A DNA stretch of 64,000 nucleotides, from assembly GCA_016124945.1 (NCBI GenBank), contig WGMT01000063.1, positions 32,755-96,754 of the forward strand, written 5' to 3'. The position numbers and the translations under genes were made by a program. The stretch is from a bacterium. GTDB lineage: Bacteria > Chloroflexota > Anaerolineae > Caldilineales > Caldilineaceae. The notes beneath the pieces were generated by a model. The model did no database searches. It was not told the DNA's origin and saw only the letters and a program-made list of their open reading frames with translations. Shown in pieces: positions 59,501 to 64,000 of this stretch. The number at the start of each line of letters is the position of its first letter. Position 1 is the stretch's first letter.

Positions 59501-60406
59501 CTAAGGGAACATTGCACGTCCATTCACCGGCTGCGCGGCGACTTTGCCGACAGTTGGCCCTAAGCTTTCCAGCCTCTCCGAAGCGGACGCGCCTACCGGC
59601 GCATAGGGCAGGCAGACAGGTGTGCCCGTCACCGGATCGGTGACAATGTTGGCGCGCACCTTGAAGATGTCGGCCAACATTGTCGGGTTGAGCACCGTCG
59701 CCGATGGACCGTCGGCGACGATTTGTCCTCGATTGAGCACCACCATGCGTTCGGCGTAACGGGCCGCCTGGTTCAAATCGTGCAGCACCAGCACAATTGT
59801 CATGCCACGTTCACGATTGAGCTGTTGCACCAGATCCAACACTTCAAGTTGATGGCCGATATCCAGGAAGGTGGTCGGTTCGTCGAGCAGCAACACGGGC
59901 GTGTCTTGGGCCAGGGTGAGGGCGATCCAGGCTCGCTGCCGTTCGCCGCCCGATAGCCCGTCTAGCGGGCGGTGCACGAAGTCGGTCATGTTGGTCAATG
60001 CCAGCGCTTCGCGGATGGCATCGTGATCCTGGTGGCGCAACATACGCAGCGCGCCTACGTGCGGAAAGCGTCCCTGTTCCACCAACTCACCCACGGTGAG
60101 ACCGCGGGGCGCGCTCGGTCCTTGCGGCAGGATGGCCAGCCGCCGCGCCACCTGTGCACTGGGGAGTTTGGTGATGGCCTTGCCGTCCAGGTAGACCGCG
60201 CCCGATTCAACCGGCAGCAGCCGCGCCATCGCCTTGAGCAGCGTCGACTTCCCCGAGCCGTTGGGGCCCACCAACGCCATGATCTTCCCCGTCTGCATGG
60301 CCAGGGACATTGTTTCGATTACCCTACGCTCTGGGTAACCGACGGAAACCTTGTCGGCGTACAGGCTGGGTTCTGCGCTGTTTACAGAGAAAGAGTCATG
60401 ATCCAT
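59501..60406 (-). CDS. Iron-siderophore ABC transporter ATP-binding protein (FecE/FhuC type)
   Basis: This 301-residue ATPase has Walker A (GPNGSGKST), LPQGPSAPRGLTVGELVEQGR, signature GLSGGERQRAW and Walker B (VLLLDEPTTFLD). It is a close relative of the ATPase at 51553-52428. It is the last gene of the operon with the permeases at 60474 and 62653. No binding-protein gene is in this operon, so the tandem lipoprotein at 55627 may serve it. Confidence 0.92.
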   Translation of the reverse strand: MDHDSFSVNSAEPSLYADKVSVGYPERRVIETMSLAMQTGKIMALVGPNGSGKSTLLKAMARLLPVESGAVYLDGKAITKLPSAQVARRLAILPQGPSAPRGLTVGELVEQGRFPHVGALRMLRHQDHDAIREALALTNMTDFVHRPLDGLSGGERQRAWIALTLAQDTPVLLLDEPTTFLDIGHQLEVLDLVQQLNRERGMTIVLVLHDLNQAARYAERMVVLNRGQIVADGPSATVLNPTMLADIFKVRANIVTDPVTGTPVCLPYAPVGASASERLESLGPTVGKVAAQPVNGRAMFP

Positions 60407-60473
60407 GACCTATCTACCCCTCTACTTTCGGATTCATTGCATCATGTAAAAACGACCAGTAGGCACTGGTCGC

Positions 60474-61592
60474 CTACAACGCAGACTTTCCACGTAGCAG
60501 CAAGAAGAGAAAGAACGGCGCGCCCAACATCGCTGTCACCGCGCCTACGGGCAGGCCGGCGGTGTCGGGGATGTCCAACCCGGTAAGCAGGCCGACCCAG
60601 CCGATGGTGATGGTGCGGGCGGCAATGTCCGATGCAATGAGCAGGATGGCGGTAAAGAGGACGCTCAGGGGAAAGAGCCGGCGTACGTCACTGCCCACAA
60701 CCATGCGCGCTGCATGAGGACCGATCAACCCAATGAAGCCGATCCCCCCAACCACGGAAACGGCCCCGGCAGTGAGCAAGGCGGCAATCGCCAGCAGCAA
60801 GACCCGCGCCGCTTCGACGCGCACCCCAAGCCCCGTCGCCACGCCGTCTCCTAGTTGCAGCGTGTTGGCCAATCCTGCACTGAGCAACCCCAGTGGGATC
60901 GCTGCCAGCGCCACCGGCCAGATCGTCTGCCAATGTACCCAGACGCGTCCACTGGTCGAGCCGATAGTCCACCGCACGATGCGCATGATCTCACTCTCCT
61001 GCGCCGCCAAGAGGACAACCGAGATCAACGCGCCATTGATGCCCGCCACCAGCACACCCACCAGCACCAGCCGCATGGGATCACTGCCCCGGTCATAGCT
61101 CAACCAGTAGACAAGCAGCCCCGTCAACAGCCCGCCAATCATCCCCACCGCGGGGAGAATCAAGCCCGAATCGACCCCGGCCCAGGCATCGCCGCCGGCG
61201 TCACTGACGATGTAGATGATAATCGCCAGCACCGCGCCGCTGGAAACACCCATCAGCCCCGGCTCCGCCAGCGGGTTGCGTGTAATCGTCTGCAAAATCG
61301 CACCGGCCAGCCCCAACATGCCGCCTGCCACAATCGCCACCAGCGCCCGTGGCAGTCGCAACCCCAGCACAACCTGTTGGTGCAGCAACTCCTCGGCCTG
61401 GTTGGTCAGTGCCAGCACGATTTGGCGTGGGCTAAAATCCAGCGTGCCAACCGTGATGTGCAGCACCACCAGGAGGAGAATTAGTAACCCACACAGCGTC
61501 AAAAAGAGCGGAAAGCGCCGCACGTAGATGGAGCGTTGGAACGGTAGAGCGTTGGAGCGTTGGAGCGTTGGAACGGTTGGCGACGGTGTCAT
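60474..61592 (-). CDS. Iron-siderophore ABC permease (FecCD family) with repeat-derived N-terminus
   Basis: This 372-residue permease has motifs RLPRALVAIVAGGMLGLAGA, NPLAEPGLMGVSSGAV and GFIGLIGPHAARMVVG. The first about 23 residues (MTPSPTVPTLQRSNALPFQR) are encoded by CGTTCCAACGCTC-type octamer repeats, so the repeats have moved into the gene's start. The ATG at 61592 has only AAAGAG upstream; GTG 61523 would give the usual family length. It pairs with the permease at 62653. Confidence 0.88.
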   Translation of the reverse strand: MTPSPTVPTLQRSNALPFQRSIYVRRFPLFLTLCGLLILLLVVLHITVGTLDFSPRQIVLALTNQAEELLHQQVVLGLRLPRALVAIVAGGMLGLAGAILQTITRNPLAEPGLMGVSSGAVLAIIIYIVSDAGGDAWAGVDSGLILPAVGMIGGLLTGLLVYWLSYDRGSDPMRLVLVGVLVAGINGALISVVLLAAQESEIMRIVRWTIGSTSGRVWVHWQTIWPVALAAIPLGLLSAGLANTLQLGDGVATGLGVRVEAARVLLLAIAALLTAGAVSVVGGIGFIGLIGPHAARMVVGSDVRRLFPLSVLFTAILLIASDIAARTITIGWVGLLTGLDIPDTAGLPVGAVTAMLGAPFFLFLLLRGKSAL

Positions 61593-61890
61593 TACGAAAG
61601 CTCTTTCTTGTCAGCGTTGGAGCGTTGGAGCGTTGGAGCGTTGGAGCGTTGGAGCGTTGGAGCGTTGGAGCGTTGGAGCGTTGGACCGTTGGAGCGTTGG
61701 AGCGTTGGAGCGTTGGAGCGTTGGAGCGTTGGAGCGTTGGAGCGTTGGACCGTTGGAGCGTTGGAGCGTTGGAGCGTTGGAGCGTTGGAGCGTTGGAGCG
61801 TTGGAGCGTTGGAGCGTTGGAGCGTTGGAGCGTTGGAGCGTTGGAGCGTTGGAACGGTTGGAGCGTTGGAACGTTGGACCGTTCTGCGTT
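61527..61890. repeat. Octamer tandem array GTTGGAGC (about 35 units)
   Basis: The 8-base unit CGTTGGAG (variants CGTTGGAC, CGTTGGAA) is repeated almost without interruption from 61609 to 61888, with scattered units from 61527. Because 8 is not a multiple of 3 the array is open in several frames and yields spurious ALERWSVG-type peptides. No gene is present within it. Confidence 0.92.
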
Positions 61891-61975
61891 TCAACGCTTT
61901 TCCGCTTTTCCGCTTTTCCGCTTTTCCGCTTTTCCGCTTTTCCGCTTTTCCGCTTCAACGCTTCAACGTTCCAAT
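61885..61975. repeat. Octamer tandem array CGCTTTTC
   Basis: Seven or more units of CGCTTTTC are followed by CGCTTCAA units, adjoining the stop of the four-helix-bundle gene. It is a second sequence family with the same 8-base period. Confidence 0.85.
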
Positions 61976-62329
61976 GCTTGCAATAAAGACACCAATCAGT
62001 TGGTTTGTTTCTTCTAGCAGTTGCTGAAGGCCGTCTCGATTCGCCATTTCATGCTCGGTGAGCAGTTCCAACCAGAGCGCACTTTCCTCCAACTCCTGTA
62101 GCACGATCTGGAACTTGGCGATCCGATCCGCTTTGCTACGCGAGTGTTTTGCCTCTCGATGATTGGCCGCAACCGATGTACCCGACCGCAACAACTGCTT
62201 GCCAATGACCATCGCCGCATCGTCAAAGCGGTGCTGCTGTTGCAAATGTGTATATAAACGAATTACCCTGCTTGCATACGCTTTCGTGCGCTTACGCAAC
62301 TCAGCATACGGATCGATCTCCTGACCCAT
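61955..62329 (-). CDS. Four-helix-bundle protein (23S rRNA intervening-sequence/S23 family)
   Basis: From ATG 62329 (GGGGGGTAAG upstream) the 124-residue product is all-helical. It has the IVP/S23 pattern ELRKRTKAYASRVIRLYTHL, QLLRSGTSVAANHREAKHSRSKADRIAKFQIVLQELEESALWLELL and a C-terminal ETNQLIGVFIAS. Such proteins occur in 23S rRNA inserts, with retroelement-like systems and in other variable loci; their function is unclear. The gene is embedded between octamer arrays inside an iron-transport operon, and its last residues derive from the array. It looks like an inserted cassette. Confidence 0.88.
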   Translation of the reverse strand: MGQEIDPYAELRKRTKAYASRVIRLYTHLQQQHRFDDAAMVIGKQLLRSGTSVAANHREAKHSRSKADRIAKFQIVLQELEESALWLELLTEHEMANRDGLQQLLEETNQLIGVFIASIGTLKR

Positions 62330-62342
62330 CTTACCCCCCTGT

Positions 62343-62455
62343 AAGCGTTGGAACGTTGAAGCGTTGGAACGTTGGAACGTTGGAACGTTGAAGCGTTGAA
62401 GCGTTGAAGCGTTGAAGCGTTGGAACGTTGAAGCGTTGGAACGTTGGAACATTTA
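62343..62455. repeat. Octamer array CGTTGGAA/CGTTGAAG
   Basis: Mixed 8-base units GTTGGAAC and GTTGAAGC fill the region immediately upstream of the four-helix-bundle gene. Confidence 0.9.
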
Positions 62456-62465
62456 CAAGTTTATA

Positions 62466-62662
62466 CACTTCAATGGTCCAATGCTCAACCGCTTCAACGC
62501 TTCAACGTTCCAACGCTCAACCGTTTCAACGCTCAACCGCTTCAACGCTTTGCGCTCAACCGCTTCACCGCTCAACCGCTTCAACGCTTTTCCGCTTCAA
62601 CGCTCAACCGCTTCAACGCTTCAACGCTTCAACGTTCCAACGCTCAACCGCTTCACCGCTTC
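62466..62662. repeat. Octamer array in opposite orientation (CGCTTCAA/CGCTCAAC)
   Basis: Units CGCTTCAA, CGTTCCAA and CGCTCAAC run up to and into the last codons of the permease gene at 62653. Together with the 62343 array they form a large imperfect inverted repeat. Confidence 0.9.
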
Positions 62663-63702
62663 ACAAGCAACCTCCGCAACAGGAATAGTGCTACCGGCGA
62701 GCCAACCGCCACCGTCACCAGGCCCACGGGAAGTTCGGCGGGGCTGAAGATTTCGCGCGCCAACAGGTCGGAGCCAGTGAGCAATACAGCGCCGAGCAAG
62801 GCACTGATGGGCAGCACCTGGCGGGCGTCGCTGGTTTGCAGCAGGCCGCGTACCATGTGTGGTGCAACCAACGCTACAAAACCGATAGGACCGCAGACCG
62901 CCACAATCGCCGCGTTGAGGGCAATCGCAACGGTGAAGATGACGGCCCGTGTGCGAAAGACAGGCAAGCCCAGCCCTTCGGCCATGTCGTCGCCCAGTTG
63001 CAGCAGGTTAAGCGGGCGTCCAAAGAAAAGGGCAATGGGCAGCGCCACGGCGATCCAGGGGAGGACCATGTACAATGCGTCCCAATCGCGGCCGATCAGG
63101 CTGCCCACCAGGTAGCTGTAAAGGGCGCGCAACTCGTCCGGCTCGCCCAGCACCACCACCGCGGTGATGAGCGCGCCGAAAAGTGAGCCCATCGCCGCGC
63201 CGATGAGGATCATGCGCACCGGGTCGCGGGTGAGACGGGTGGCGAGGAGAATCACCATGCCTGCGCACAGCCCGCCGGCCAGCGCAAAGATGGGCAACAT
63301 GCCGAAGGGGATGGCGACATTGAAGATCACCACCACCGCCACCACCAGCGAAGCGCCGGTTGACACTCCCAGTAGGCCCGGCTCCGCCAGTTCATTCTTG
63401 AGCGCGTCCTGTAACATCGCGCCGGAGACAGCCAACGCCATCCCCGCCAGCGCGCCGAGGAGAAAGCGGGGCAGTCGCACCTCCCAGATCACAATGCGCG
63501 GCACCCGCTCGCCCCCCTCGCTGAAGAGGATCGCCAGCACCTCGCCCGGCGCAATTCGGGTGATGCCGATCATGAGCGCCAACACGCCCAACCCACACAG
63601 CGCGACCAGCAGCACGATGCCCACCACCGCCACCCAACTGAGCTGAGCCGGTGCGCGTTGATTGTCTTGTGGTTGGGTTGAGTAAGTTGCAATTGCTGTC
63701 AA
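62653..63702 (-). CDS. Iron-siderophore ABC permease (FecCD family)
   Basis: TTG 63702 behind AAAGGGAAAAGACGACT gives 349 residues, the family's normal length. The ATG-initiated frame back to 63834 reads octamer repeats and was rejected. Motifs are RLPRFLLGALAGMALAVSGA, NELAEPGLLGVSTGAS and GPIGFVALVAPHMVRGLL. It is the first gene of a permease-(IVP)-permease-ATPase run on the minus strand ending at 59501. Confidence 0.9.
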   Translation of the reverse strand: MTAIATYSTQPQDNQRAPAQLSWVAVVGIVLLVALCGLGVLALMIGITRIAPGEVLAILFSEGGERVPRIVIWEVRLPRFLLGALAGMALAVSGAMLQDALKNELAEPGLLGVSTGASLVVAVVVIFNVAIPFGMLPIFALAGGLCAGMVILLATRLTRDPVRMILIGAAMGSLFGALITAVVVLGEPDELRALYSYLVGSLIGRDWDALYMVLPWIAVALPIALFFGRPLNLLQLGDDMAEGLGLPVFRTRAVIFTVAIALNAAIVAVCGPIGFVALVAPHMVRGLLQTSDARQVLPISALLGAVLLTGSDLLAREIFSPAELPVGLVTVAVGSPVALFLLRRLLVKR

Positions 63703-63715
63703 AGTCGTCTTTTCC

Positions 63716-63812
63716 CTTTGAGCGTTGGAGCGTTGGAGCGTTGGAACGGTGGAGCGTTGGAACGGTGGAGCGTTGGAGCGTTGGAACGGTGGAGCGTTGG
63801 AGCGGTGGAGCG
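63716..63812. repeat. Octamer array CGTTGGAG/CGGTGGAG
   Basis: Units GTTGGAGC and GGTGGAGC lie directly upstream of the permease start, replacing a normal promoter region. Confidence 0.88.
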
Positions 63813-63841
63813 CAAAGCGTAAGGCGTAAGACACACTACCC

Positions 63842-64000
63842 GATTCAACGCTTCAACGCTCCAACGCTCCACCGCTTTGCGCTCCACCGCTTTGCGCTCC
63901 ACCGCTTTGCGCTCCACCGCTTTGCGCTCCACCGCTTTGCGCTCCACCGCTTTGCGCTCCACCGCTTTGCGCTCCACCGCTTTGCGCTCCACCGCTTTGC
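63842..64000. repeat. 15-base array CGCTCCACCGCTTTG running off the right edge
   Basis: At least eight copies of an 8+7 unit (CGCTCCAC plus CGCTTTG) follow a few CGCTTCAA units. The orientation is inverted relative to the array at 63716, giving a further imperfect hairpin. It is cut by the window end. Confidence 0.9.

Noticed and set aside
61609..61888. Possible CRISPR array
   Set aside because: Units are 8 bases with no spacers and no cas genes are present.
61528..62027. Overlapping repeat proteins of ALERWSVG or APTLQRSN type
   Set aside because: The octamer array is open in several frames on both strands; no start site or independent evidence for translation.

Overview
This window (64 kb, GC-rich, roughly 60 percent) looks like a chromosomal segment of a Chloroflexota bacterium, probably Anaerolineae/Caldilinea-like. 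This is inference, with no marker-gene search behind it. It rests on codon and GC character, strong AGGAGG ribosome binding sites, metal-uptake binding proteins made as lipoproteins with no TonB-type receptors, and very repeat-rich intergenic DNA. No rRNA, tRNA, transposase, integrase or CRISPR array was seen.

Layout. (1) 1-9.2 kb, minus strand: a catabolic-looking run with two M14-type deacylases, an S9 peptidase, an amidohydrolase, a 2-hydroxyacid dehydrogenase, a class I/II aminotransferase and a second aminotransferase-fold protein that has lost its catalytic lysine. (2) 9.3-10.4 kb: an FmdE-family protein behind a clear promoter and a leader resembling a molybdenum/tungsten-cofactor riboswitch. 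(3) 10.4-13.2 kb, minus: a copper-delivery cluster (PCuAC-domain protein, cytochrome c lipoprotein, SCO1/SenC, His-rich membrane protein), divergent from a Crp/Fnr-type regulator. (4) 13.3-31.7 kb: a large zinc/heavy-metal homeostasis locus with four COG0523 (CobW-type) GTPases, a zinc-free L28 paralogue, a FAD oxidoreductase, a double AztD-like propeller lipoprotein, a ZnuA/AztC binding protein, a His-rich small protein, an SmtB/CzrA-type ArsR, a WD40 protein, a Zur-like Fur protein, an FmdB-type zinc ribbon, and a CmtR-like ArsR with a P1B ATPase. No zinc permease or ATPase (ZnuBC) is present. (5) 31.8-36.3 kb: a decayed YibE/F gene, a divergent alkaline phosphatase and an ABC exporter. (6) 36.5-44.1 kb: a ferredoxin-like ORF, a DtxR-family regulator with three matching palindromes nearby, rhodanese, a DUF2470-nitroreductase fusion, an AmpG/RhtX-type transporter and a 1232-residue double ABC exporter. 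(7) 44.1-45.0 kb: a cysteine-free S4 paralogue and a small basic protein. (8) 45-63.7 kb, all minus: a haem uptake locus (HmuVUT, a membrane protein, fasciclin lipoprotein, IsdG-type monooxygenase), flavodoxin and two further iron-complex ABC systems with a tandem-domain binding protein.

The genes together describe adaptation to zinc and iron limitation: Zn-free ribosomal proteins, metallochaperone GTPases and periplasmic zinc binders for zinc; haem and siderophore import, haem oxygenase and flavodoxin for iron; DtxR, Zur-like and two ArsR sensors for control.

Intergenic DNA is unusually structured. It holds perfect long hairpins, three families of recurrent inverted repeats, a roughly 270-bp element present twice that carries a terminator-like hairpin, and dense 8-bp tandem arrays at 61.5-64 kb that surround a four-helix-bundle (IVP/S23) gene lodged inside a siderophore operon.
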